A stretch of DNA of 5,476 nucleotides, taken from a candidate division NPL-UPA2 bacterium. Its GTDB lineage: Bacteria > Bacillota > UBA994. The DNA lies in assembly GCA_018725205.1 (NCBI GenBank), contig QLUB01000111.1:1-5476 (forward strand). The letters are read 5' to 3'. How positions within the stretch are numbered: the first letter of the stretch is position 1; every line of letters begins with the position of its first letter. Shown piece after piece: positions 1-5,468 of this stretch. The position numbers and the translations under genes are program-made. The notes under the pieces were generated by a model, which did not search any database, was not told where the DNA came from, and was given only the letters and a program-made list of their open reading frames with translations.

Positions 1-1
1 A

Positions 2-1075
2 GACCCTGGGAAAATTGTGCCCCTCGCCGGTGTCAAGCACTATTCACCTGACACTAACGTAGTGCGCGGCGCTATACTGGCAACCGAACAACTCGCGCGT
101 TTCGCGACAGAATACGGCGCGCCCTTTGTGGCGGTTTCACTGGATCATTTTAAGGTGCCCGTGTTTGCCCGGGCTTTACTGCAAGGAGAAGCAGAGCAAG
201 ACGGCTACAGTCTAGCTATAACCGAGGCACGTGTGCGCCATGCCGTCTCGCATATGCAGCCCGCATTCGGTGACGAGGCGTCGCCTGACGAAGCAACCCT
301 TAAGCTGTACACCCTTTACCTCACGAGCAGAGAATATATTACGTTTAAGCGCGATTTCCTGCGCGTGGTCGAACGTGTGCGGCCGGCTTGGGGCATGATT
401 GACACCGAGCTTTTGCCGCCTGTGCTTGACTTTGTTGTGACCCGCGATATCACGGAAGCGGTGCGCCAAATTGTGGGTAATCACGAAATCATGGTGGAGG
501 CGGAGTTTGGCGCGACCGGCACCGGCGGGCAAGCGCTCGACTACCGTCGCCTGACGGGGGCAGAACTCGATCGGTTCGCGGCGCAGGTTGTGTCCTTTGT
601 TCGGTACACGGGAGCGGACGCCATAGCCTATCCGATTGGCATGGAACATGCCGCCAAGCAGGGGCAAAAGCACGCGCCGGACATACAGCGCCTTCTGGTT
701 GTGCAAACCGCTTTGTATAGAGCGCTTGGGCGCTACATTCCCTTCGCGCAGCACGGCGGAACCGGTGCGGCTAAAGTGGCGCGCGGCCTAGTCGGCAAGA
801 ACAATGTCAATACCCATTTCCTGGTCGCAGGCGCACTGGCGATGGCTGAGTATGGTCTTGCGCATATTGACGGGATTCGCGCCGGCGACAAAAAGTACTG
901 TGGCGCGACCGTTTTTAACAATTACCTGCAGGCGGTTGCCGAGGCGGCTTTGTTTAAGCTAGAAGAGACTGGCAGCCGCAACTTGGGGTCGATGCTGCGG
1001 GACAACCTAGGGGTTGTGTCGCGAGCAGCGGTCGCCCCCTCTGTAGGTAAGACTCCGGGCGCATACGACGAGTAA
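2..1075 (+). CDS. fba: Class II ketose-bisphosphate aldolase (probably fructose-bisphosphate), 5' partial
   Basis: A zinc-dependent class II aldolase of the cytoplasm, most likely cleaving or forming fructose 1,6-bisphosphate in glycolysis/gluconeogenesis. Numbering from the GTG at 17, the visible family signatures are SLDH (zinc His44), MVEAEFG (160-165, Glu ligand region), GMEH (His211), QHGGTG (246-250, zinc His plus phosphate-binding loop) and NNVNT (262-266, phosphate/substrate loop). In characterised class II aldolases the first zinc His lies about 80-110 residues from the N-terminus, after the first two beta strands. Here it is at 44, and the frame stays open to base 2 (reading DPGKI before the GTG). 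The GTG at 17 is therefore probably an internal Val codon and the true start lies upstream of the window. It ends 27 bp before rex, suggesting co-transcription. The sequence is divergent, so tagatose-bisphosphate or another ketose-bisphosphate substrate is possible. Confidence 0.82.
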   Translation, partial: DPGKIVPLAGVKHYSPDTNVVRGAILATEQLARFATEYGAPFVAVSLDHFKVPVFARALLQGEAEQDGYSLAITEARVRHAVSHMQPAFGDEASPDEATLKLYTLYLTSREYITFKRDFLRVVERVRPAWGMIDTELLPPVLDFVVTRDITEAVRQIVGNHEIMVEAEFGATGTGGQALDYRRLTGAELDRFAAQVVSFVRYTGADAIAYPIGMEHAAKQGQKHAPDIQRLLVVQTALYRALGRYIPFAQHGGTGAAKVARGLVGKNNVNTHFLVAGALAMAEYGLAHIDGIRAGDKKYCGATVFNNYLQAVAEAALFKLEETGSRNLGSMLRDNLGVVSRAAVAPSVGKTPGAYDE

Positions 1076-1083
1076 GAGTAACT

Positions 1084-1100
1084 AAAGAGGAGGAGGAGGG
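1084..1100 (+). promoter_or_regulatory. Ribosome binding site of rex, multi-register
   Basis: A purine run made of GGA triplets offers AGGAGG in overlapping registers (1088-1093 and 1091-1096), 9 and 6 nt before the ATG at 1103. It lies in the short gap after the aldolase stop and fixes the rex start. The purine richness predicts strong initiation; the repeat of the triplet is unusual but may be chance. Confidence 0.8.
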
Positions 1101-1102
1101 CT

Positions 1103-1732
1103 ATGGCTGGGAACACTCGCCCCACGATTGAGAGGCTGCCGCTGTATTTAAGGTGCTTAGCGCGACTTAAGAGCACAGGCGTAGACCTGGTCTCCTCGGA
1201 AGAACTCGGCAGACTGCTTGCCATTACTTCGGTTCAGATCCGCAAAGACCTCGCTTATTTTGGCGAGTTCGGCCGCCGCGGTATCGGATACGAAGTCGAT
1301 TCTCTAGCGCGGCAAGTTACAGCCATATTGGGCGCAGACCGGCCCCAGCGCATCGCCCTTGTGGGGCTCGGGCATTTAGGGCAGGCGCTTGCGAACTACG
1401 AAGGGTTTCGCGAGCACGGGTTTAACATTGCCGTTATGTTTGATGCCGACCCCAGTAAAGTGGGCCTCACGGTCGCGGGTCAAAGGATACTGCCGATTGA
1501 CCGCATGTTTGATGTCGTGAAGCATACGAGCATCGAACTCGCCGTACTGGCAGTGCCCGCGTACGCGGCGCAGCGTGTTGCGGACATATTGGTGCAAGCC
1601 GGAGTGCGGGCCATCTGGAATTTTGCGCCTGTGCGGCTTAGCCTGCCGGGGCATGTTGAAGTGCGCTATGAGAACCTCATCATCGGCCTACTGGCGTTGT
1701 CGTATTATCTCAAGGAGAACAGGGGGAGCTGA
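1103..1732 (+). CDS. rex: Redox-sensing transcriptional repressor Rex
   Basis: Rex is a homodimeric repressor that binds DNA when NADH/NAD+ is low and releases it when NADH binds, controlling fermentation and hydrogenase genes in Gram-positive bacteria. The 209-residue length is typical. Residues 1-75 form the winged helix: TIERLPLYLRCL at 8-19, recognition segment VQIRKDLAYFG at 44-54, then the wing GRRGIGYEV at 58-66. Residues 83-180 form the Rossmann domain with the NAD-binding loop VGLGHLG (87-93) and acidic Asp114/Asp116 at the end of the next strand. The C-terminal helix after ENLIIGLLALSYYL (190-203) is the domain-swapped dimer helix. The start is set by the purine-rich ribosome binding site. 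It follows the aldolase closely and precedes a heptamer array and the hydrogen-sensor cluster. I see no canonical Rex operator (TTGTGAA-like inverted repeat) in the window, so its targets here are unproven. Confidence 0.97.
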   Translation: MAGNTRPTIERLPLYLRCLARLKSTGVDLVSSEELGRLLAITSVQIRKDLAYFGEFGRRGIGYEVDSLARQVTAILGADRPQRIALVGLGHLGQALANYEGFREHGFNIAVMFDADPSKVGLTVAGQRILPIDRMFDVVKHTSIELAVLAVPAYAAQRVADILVQAGVRAIWNFAPVRLSLPGHVEVRYENLIIGLLALSYYLKENRGS

Positions 1733-1885
1733 GCGCATGGCGCATGGGGAGTGGCACATAGCACATGGCACATGGCGCATGGGGAGTGGCACATGGCGCA
1801 TGGGGAGTGGCACATAGCACATAGCACATGGCGCATGGTGGACGGCACTTGGCACTTAGCACTTTGGAAAGCGGATAGCGGATAG
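1732..1885 (+). repeat. Tandem heptamer array, 22 degenerate 7-bp units
   Basis: From the last base of the rex stop codon the sequence divides without a slip into 22 consecutive 7-mers. With A=GGCACAT, B=AGCACAT, C=GGCGCAT, D=GGGGAGT and E=GGCACTT, the order is AGCGCAT, C, D, A, B, A, C, D, A, C, D, A, B, B, C, GGTGGAC, E, E, AGCACTT, TGGAAAG, CGGATAG, CGGATAG. The trimer C-D-A forms a 21-bp higher-order unit present three times exactly (1739-1759, 1774-1794, 1795-1815), the last two in direct tandem. Units drift in sequence toward the right end while phase is kept. There are no spacers, so it is not CRISPR. It resembles in form the short tandemly repeated heptamers known from cyanobacteria; function is unknown. 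Reading frames across it translate to repetitive peptide and are not credible genes. Confidence 0.93.
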
Positions 1886-2010
1886 CCGCCTACGGCTCGT
1901 CCCTCGCTGCTGGCGGCCGGAGGCTGGTGGCAATCTCCCAGATGAGTGCTGAACGCGTGCCTGATATTCTGCGTAAGTATAAGCATAGGGTAGAGAAACA
2001 GCAATAAGCG
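1886..2010. other. Unique spacer between heptamer array and terminator; leader candidate
   Basis: This 125-bp stretch holds no gene I recognise. Visible items are a small hairpin (AGCCG 1884-1888 pairing with CGGCT 1893-1897) and two segments, GCTGGC (1909-1914) and GGCTGG (1922-1927), that could pair with the 3' arm of the downstream terminator. Possible -10 boxes are TATTCT (1965-1970) and TATAAG (1978-1983), but neither has a good -35 at 16-18 bp. The promoter of the hydrogen-sensor operon should lie here or further upstream, because only a few bases separate the terminator from the next ribosome binding site. Confidence 0.4.
1942..2007 (+). CDS. Possible short leader ORF (21 codons)
   Basis: An ATG at 1942 opens a 21-codon frame ending in TAA at 2005-2007, four bases before the terminator stem. 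The product contains ERVPDILRKYKHRVEKQQ, a charged, probably helical peptide with no match I can name. There is no ribosome binding site at a normal distance from 1942; GGAGG at 1919-1923 is too far for this ATG and too close (3 nt) for the in-frame GTG at 1927. The frame is open further upstream into the array end, so it could also be the tail of a decayed gene. The placement directly before a terminator is the main reason to list it. Confidence 0.2.
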   Translation: MSAERVPDILRKYKHRVEKQQ

Positions 2011-2035
2011 AAGGGCTGGCTTGCGCCAGCCTTTT
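2011..2035 (+). terminator. Intrinsic terminator just upstream of the hydrogen-sensor operon
   Basis: GGCTGGC (2014-2020) pairs perfectly with GCCAGCC (2025-2031) over a TTGC loop. The stem extends by a G-T and two A-T pairs (AAG before, TTT after) and is followed by TTTT (2032-2035). It ends only 6 bp before the AGGAGG of the next gene, leaving no room for a promoter between. It may end the aldolase-rex transcript, act as an attenuator for the downstream operon, or both. Confidence 0.82.
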
Positions 2036-2055
2036 AGGCCTAGGAGGGGAGCAAA

Positions 2056-2298
2056 ATGGTAGTTGTCACTGTATGCGTAGGTAGCTCGTGTTACCTGCGC
2101 GGTGCGCACAAGATTGCCGAAGCTTTTGAGGCGGCTATACTGCGGCATGGGTTGCGCGGCAGAGTAGAATTGCAGGGTGCCTTCTGCATGAATCGGTGCC
2201 TAGAGGGCGTGGCTGTAGCCGTTAACGGGGAGCCTCTGCCGCGAGTCACTGAGGGAAACGTAGAAGACCTGTTTTGCACCTATGTGGTGAGGAGGTGA
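2056..2298 (+). CDS. Small thioredoxin-fold [2Fe-2S] ferredoxin-like protein (NuoE C-terminal type)
   Basis: An 80-residue cytoplasmic electron carrier. The four cluster ligands are Cys7 and Cys12 (CVGSSC) and Cys44 and Cys48 (CMNRC). This C-x4-C ... C-x3-C spacing is that of the thioredoxin-like [2Fe-2S] fold in the 24-kDa subunit of complex I and of bifurcating hydrogenases. The protein is just that domain, without the N-terminal helical part of NuoE. AGGAGG at 2042-2047 sits 8 nt before the ATG. It opens the hydrogen-sensor cluster, and its stop overlaps the ribosome binding site of the hydrogenase gene, so the two are probably translated together. By context it may pass electrons to or from the hydrogenase-like sensor; partner identity is inferred. 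Confidence 0.9.
   Translation: MVVVTVCVGSSCYLRGAHKIAEAFEAAILRHGLRGRVELQGAFCMNRCLEGVAVAVNGEPLPRVTEGNVEDLFCTYVVRR
2290..2298 (+). promoter_or_regulatory. Ribosome binding site of the hydrogenase gene overlapping the upstream stop codon
   Basis: AGGAGGTGA, a full anti-16S match, ends in the TGA of the [2Fe-2S] gene; AGGAGG lies 9 nt before the ATG at 2305. A ribosome terminating on the first gene sits on this site, which points to coupled, roughly stoichiometric translation. Confidence 0.85.
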
Positions 2299-2304
2299 AC
2301 CTAG

Positions 2305-3927
2305 ATGCGAGCCATTCGCGTCAGACAAGGTCTCTGTAAGAATTGCTACGCGTGTATTCGGGCTTGCGAAGTCAAAGCCACTTCCATCAAACAAGGGCAA
2401 GCCTCCATTTTGGAGGAAGACTGTCTTGCTTGCGGAGCATGCCTTGCCGTTTGCCCGCAGAAGGCGAGGGAGATACGACGGGACGAGCATGTGGTCCACA
2501 ATTTGCTGCGCGGGGCAACCCCGGTGTGGGTGAGCCTTGCACCTTCCGCAGCACTGGGGCCGCACAGCCTAGAGCAGTGGTCGACGAAACTCGCTGACTT
2601 AGGGTTCGCGGGGGTGAGTCTCACTAGTTGGGGCGCCTTGTCTGTGTCTAAAACGTACGCTGAGTTCGCGCGACGCGACGGCTGGGTACTGACTACAGCC
2701 TGCCCCGCCGCAGTGAAACTAACGCAGCGGTTTTTCCCTAAACTAGCGCGCTTTCTGGCGGGGGTATCTTCACCCATGGTGACACACGCCGCTTGGCTAA
2801 AACAGACTTACGGATGTCGGGTCGTGTTCATTGGTCCCTGCGCGGCCAAGAAACATGAAGCGGAGCGTTCCGGACAGGTAGACGTGGCTTTAACTTTCCC
2901 CGAGCTTCTACGCCTAACTCCGCCTGGTTCTGTCTTTGCTACTGCGCATGAGTCTTTCTCAGGACAAGGCCTGATGCACTTTCCCCTGACAGGCGGGATG
3001 GTCGGCCAGGTTGACGTCCCCGTCTTGGCGCTTGACGGCATGGAGGAACTTATGAAGTTCCTCTCCCGTGTGGAAAAGGGTGAAGTAGTGCCTAAGGGCA
3101 TCGTCGAGATGTCTGCGTGTCGCGGTTCCTGCCTAGGCGGAGCAGCGGCCTTCCGCCCGGAGCTGTCGCTCGCGGAAAGGCGAGCGATGCTGCTTGAGCT
3201 TAAAGAGGTGGCAGAACATGAAGCGCGGGCGGTGTTACGCTCGCATTTGCCTGAGGGCAAACGCCCGCAAGCGAGTGAGCAAAGTGTGCTTGAGGCGTTG
3301 CGACAGCTTGGTAAGACCGAGCCTGCGCTTGAATACAACTGCGGAGCTTGCGGCTACCACACGTGCCGCGAAAAGGCGAGCGCGGTGGCCTTAGGCCGCG
3401 CAGAACTGGAAATGTGTTTGCCCTTTATGCGGGCTAAAGCGGAGTCATTGTCTAACTTAATCTTAGCTTCTACCCCCAATGCCATTGTCGTGGTTGACAA
3501 AGAACTCTGTGTGCAGGAGTGGAATGCTGCCGCCGAGCGCATGTTTGGTGTCCCCGCTAGCCTTGCTAAGGGTAAGCGTGTGGGTGAATTCCTGCCGGAG
3601 GAGCATTTTGTCACGGCCTTGTCTAAGGGAGAACCCTCTAGCGGGCTTAAACTTTCTCCTGTGCCGGCGCTGATTACGGCTTTGTCGGTTATCCCCGTTA
3701 GGGGCGGTGACTTAGTCATGGGCATCTATTCCGATATCACGGAAATGGAAGAACAGGGTAAGGCGCTCGACAAGCTCAGGCAAGAGACGGTAGACAAGGC
3801 GCAGGAGGTTATCAACAAACAAATGCGGGTAGCACAAGATATTGCCAGCCTGCTGGGGGAAACGACGGCTGAAAGTAAAATGCTGCTCCTTAAGCTGATG
3901 CGGGTAGTGCAGGGTGAGAAATCGTGA
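2305..3927 (+). CDS. Sensory-type [FeFe] hydrogenase with Fe-S domains and C-terminal PAS domain
   Basis: A 540-residue cytoplasmic protein, probably an H2/redox sensor. Domains: two [4Fe-4S] ferredoxin motifs (Cys11/14/17/21 and Cys40/43/46/50); H-cluster domain ~70-310; a four-cysteine Fe-S domain ~335-375 (Cys346, 349, 354, 371); PAS domain ~381-480; a charged helical tail ~480-535. H-cluster signatures are TTACP (130-134), GPCAAKKHEA (177-186) and ACRGSC (271-276), so the four cluster-binding cysteines (133, 179, 272, 276) are kept. Compared with catalytic enzymes (TSCCP, MPC, MAC), the proton-relay Cys is Ala132, and the two Met near the diiron site are Gly177 and Ser270. The region matching the usual IMEEA segment (around SVSKTY, 113-118) lacks its proton-path glutamates. 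These changes fit group C sensory hydrogenases such as HydS. The gene overlaps the phosphatase start by 4 bp, implying that the PAS output feeds that phosphatase. Confidence 0.95.
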   Translation: MRAIRVRQGLCKNCYACIRACEVKATSIKQGQASILEEDCLACGACLAVCPQKAREIRRDEHVVHNLLRGATPVWVSLAPSAALGPHSLEQWSTKLADLGFAGVSLTSWGALSVSKTYAEFARRDGWVLTTACPAAVKLTQRFFPKLARFLAGVSSPMVTHAAWLKQTYGCRVVFIGPCAAKKHEAERSGQVDVALTFPELLRLTPPGSVFATAHESFSGQGLMHFPLTGGMVGQVDVPVLALDGMEELMKFLSRVEKGEVVPKGIVEMSACRGSCLGGAAAFRPELSLAERRAMLLELKEVAEHEARAVLRSHLPEGKRPQASEQSVLEALRQLGKTEPALEYNCGACGYHTCREKASAVALGRAELEMCLPFMRAKAESLSNLILASTPNAIVVVDKELCVQEWNAAAERMFGVPASLAKGKRVGEFLPEEHFVTALSKGEPSSGLKLSPVPALITALSVIPVRGGDLVMGIYSDITEMEEQGKALDKLRQETVDKAQEVINKQMRVAQDIASLLGETTAESKMLLLKLMRVVQGEKS

Positions 3928-5093
3928 CCCTTTTCTTTGAGTATTACCACCGCCAACTCAATAAGTGGGGCGAAGAACTGTGCGGCGATAACGTTCAGAT
4001 CGCCCGCACCCCGGAAGGACTTATCGCTGTTGTGGCCGACGGTTTGGGTAGTGGTGTGCAAGCTAGCATCCTTTCTACGCTGACGGCGAAGATCGCTGTA
4101 TCTATGCTCGCGCATGGAGCTGACACCGAGGAAGTCATCTCCACGATTGCCCTCACACTCCCCGTATGCCGACGGCGGGGGCTTGCCTACTCGACCATTA
4201 ATGTGCTGCGACTTTCGCCGCAGGGTGATTGTTATCTGGCGGAGTTTGACTGTCCGGAGACAATGGTTTTTCGCAGGGGAAAACTGCAGGACATAGAACG
4301 CGTTGAGCGCATGATTGGCGGCAAGCGGGTAAAAGAGAGCTTCTTTAGCCTTGTTCCGGGTGACATGGTTTTTTTGATCTCGGACGGCGTAATTCACGCC
4401 GGTGTTGGAGCCAGCCTGAACATGGGGTGGCAGTGGGCGAACGTGGCGGCCTTTGTCTCTAAGTCGACGCAACAGGACAGTAGCTTACGGGCCATCGTCA
4501 GCGCCCTTTACCACACTTGTCGGCATCTCTATGTGGGCAAGCCAGGGGATGACACGACGATTCTCGGCATTCGGGCACGCGAGCCTGAACCGGTATACGT
4601 GCTAACAGGACCCCCCAAAGACCGCTCGCGCGACACAGAGATAGTCAGGCGGTTTGTAGCGGGCAGCGGACGTAAGGTCATCTGCGGCGGAAGCACAGCT
4701 CAATTGGTGGCGCGTGAGCGCGGCCTCCGACTCGATACCGAGCTAGACACCATGGACGACGCCATTCCTCCCATTGCCAACATGAAGGAGATTGACTTAG
4801 TAACCGAAGGCCTGCTCACGCTTTCGGCAGCCCTGACCATCATTCGCACTTTTGCCGCTTCCCAAGACGACCTCGAGGACAGCGCGCTGCTTAAGCGTTC
4901 TGACGGCGCCTCACGTTTGGCGAACCTGCTGCTCATGCAGGCCACTCATATCCACTTTATGGTCGGCACTGCCGTTAACACCGCTCATCTTGACTATACC
5001 TCGTCCCAAGTCAGCGCCCGCAGACAGCTTATTTCGGACCTCACGCACTACCTCCAGCTGGTCGGCAAAGAAGTTACGGTTGAGTACTTCTAG
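3924..5093 (+). CDS. SpoIIE-family PP2C-type protein phosphatase with extra C-terminal domain, hydrogenase-linked
   Basis: A predicted cytoplasmic metal-dependent Ser/Thr phosphatase of 389 residues. The PP2C core spans ~1-218, with metal-binding acidic motifs GDN (21-23), VVADGLGSG (36-44), LISDG (151-155) and GDDTT (208-212). No membrane segment or receiver domain is seen, so the sensor input must come from another protein, most simply the upstream PAS-hydrogenase. Residues ~223-389 form a second domain of no assigned function with recognisable motifs LTGPPKDR (227-234), ICGGSTA (253-259), and PPIANMKEIDLVTEGLLTL (282-300). This two-part layout is, as I recall, typical of phosphatases beside group C hydrogenases. 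The start is GTG at 3924, overlapping the upstream TGA (GTGA) with AGGGTGA at 3911-3917 as ribosome binding site. The substrate is unknown; no anti-sigma-factor antagonist or kinase gene is in the window. Confidence 0.93.
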   Translation: MTLFFEYYHRQLNKWGEELCGDNVQIARTPEGLIAVVADGLGSGVQASILSTLTAKIAVSMLAHGADTEEVISTIALTLPVCRRRGLAYSTINVLRLSPQGDCYLAEFDCPETMVFRRGKLQDIERVERMIGGKRVKESFFSLVPGDMVFLISDGVIHAGVGASLNMGWQWANVAAFVSKSTQQDSSLRAIVSALYHTCRHLYVGKPGDDTTILGIRAREPEPVYVLTGPPKDRSRDTEIVRRFVAGSGRKVICGGSTAQLVARERGLRLDTELDTMDDAIPPIANMKEIDLVTEGLLTLSAALTIIRTFAASQDDLEDSALLKRSDGASRLANLLLMQATHIHFMVGTAVNTAHLDYTSSQVSARRQLISDLTHYLQLVGKEVTVEYF

Positions 5094-5145
5094 GTGTTTT
5101 TTGCTTAGGCATGTTTAGGACAGTTTGGCATATGAATGTAAGCAG

Positions 5146-5153
5146 AAAGGGGG
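5146..5153 (+). promoter_or_regulatory. Ribosome binding site choosing the GTG start of spoIIIAA
   Basis: AAAGGGGG with AGGGGG at 5148-5153 lies 8 nt before GTG 5162. The alternative in-frame ATG at 5111 has no comparable site, and the 17 extra residues it would add do not resemble the start of SpoIIIAA. GTG 5162 is therefore preferred. Confidence 0.65.
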
Positions 5154-5161
5154 CGGGACGA

Positions 5162-5431
5162 GTGGAGCGTGACCAGGAACTAAACCGCACATGGACTAGC
5201 TTGATGCGCTTAATGCCCCCCGCCTGGGTTCCGAGCCTTAGGTCATGCCAAGGAATCGAACTGCGCGTGCGCATTGGTCAGTCTGTGCAAGTGCTAGACG
5301 GCGCACGCGAAGTGATGTTGCCTTTCACGGCGACGGAGGCGGATATCGAGCACCTGGTGTCGGCATGTTCAGGAAGCTCTCTCTACGCGCATGAGGAGGA
5401 GATGAAACAAGGGTTCGAACAGTTTGCTTGA
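5162..5431 (+). CDS. spoIIIAA: Stage III sporulation protein AA, interrupted after the N-terminal ~85 residues
   Basis: SpoIIIAA is an ATPase related to secretion motor ATPases that works in the mother cell with the SpoIIIAB-AH/SpoIIQ channel during engulfment. Full-length proteins are about 300-330 residues. This frame gives 89 from GTG 5162. It matches the family N-terminus: LMPPAW, ELRVRIGQSV (leEIRLRvgrP-type segment), then SSLYAHEEEMKQGF, which corresponds to the conserved S-x-Y-EEE-x-K-x-G-(F/Y) block. At that point the family continues with an (I/V)T...GGHR(V/I)GL motif, but here the frame reads EQFA and stops. Neither other forward frame in the remaining bases restores the motif, so a simple frameshift does not explain it. 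Insertion or deletion at about 5411-5420 is most likely. The nucleotide-binding domain is absent, so the product cannot act as SpoIIIAA by itself. It begins 68 bp after the phosphatase and probably has its own expression. Confidence 0.78.
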   Translation: MERDQELNRTWTSLMRLMPPAWVPSLRSCQGIELRVRIGQSVQVLDGAREVMLPFTATEADIEHLVSACSGSSLYAHEEEMKQGFEQFA

Positions 5432-5456
5432 CACCTACCCAAAACTGCTCTATACT
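5428..5456 (+). promoter_or_regulatory. Consensus sigma-A promoter firing out of the right edge
   Basis: A perfect -35 TTGACA (5428-5433) is separated by exactly 17 bp from -10 TATACT (5451-5456). Initiation is expected near 5462-5465. It starts right at the premature stop of spoIIIAA and lies in AT-richer DNA than the genes to the left, so it probably belongs to whatever interrupts spoIIIAA. Confidence 0.8.
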
Positions 5457-5457
5457 T

Positions 5458-5468
5458 TCCATTATGGA
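5458..5468. promoter_or_regulatory. Operator-like inverted repeat over the predicted transcription start
   Basis: TCCAT (5458-5462) and ATGGA (5464-5468) form a perfect inverted repeat around a single T, immediately after the -10 box and over the expected start site; CTAT (5450-5453) and ATAG (5468-5471) flank it. The position would suit repressor binding, for example autoregulation in a mobile element. It is short and could be chance. Confidence 0.3.

Noticed and set aside
212..754. Long - strand frame of 180 codons opposite the aldolase gene
   Set aside because: The + strand frame carries clear aldolase motifs; the opposite frame shows no recognisable protein features.
1732..1885. Repeat region as a CRISPR array or as coding sequence for a repetitive protein
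   Set aside because: Units are 7 bp with no unique spacers, and no nuclease genes are near. Frames through it, including a 147-codon frame on the - strand covering 1705-2148, give low-complexity peptide and overlap the rex and [2Fe-2S] genes.
2216..2227. CCGTTAACGG palindrome as a Rex operator
   Set aside because: It lies inside the [2Fe-2S] coding sequence, is too short, and does not match the TTGTGAA-type half-sites.
3166..3187. Perfect 8-bp hairpin TCGCTCGC / GCGAGCGA inside the hydrogenase gene
   Set aside because: It encodes normal family sequence, has no T-run, and is within reach of chance in GC-rich coding DNA.
5069..5102. Terminator after the phosphatase gene: AGAAGT (5069-5074) pairing with ACTTCT (5086-5091), then six T at 5097-5102
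   Set aside because: The stem is only 6 bp and weak, the loop is 11 nt, and the T-run is offset by 5 nt. It may slow polymerase but is not convincing as a terminator.
5109..5137. Sigma-E-like promoter for spoIIIAA: GCATGTT (5109-5115) and CATATGAA (5129-5136)
   Set aside because: Biologically expected, but the -10 matches CATACAAT at only about five of eight positions, spacing is 13 bp, and the start would fall almost on the ribosome binding site.
5408..5421. GGGTTCGAAC as the T-arm of a tRNA gene
   Set aside because: No acceptor or anticodon stems surround it, and the left part is coding for SpoIIIAA.
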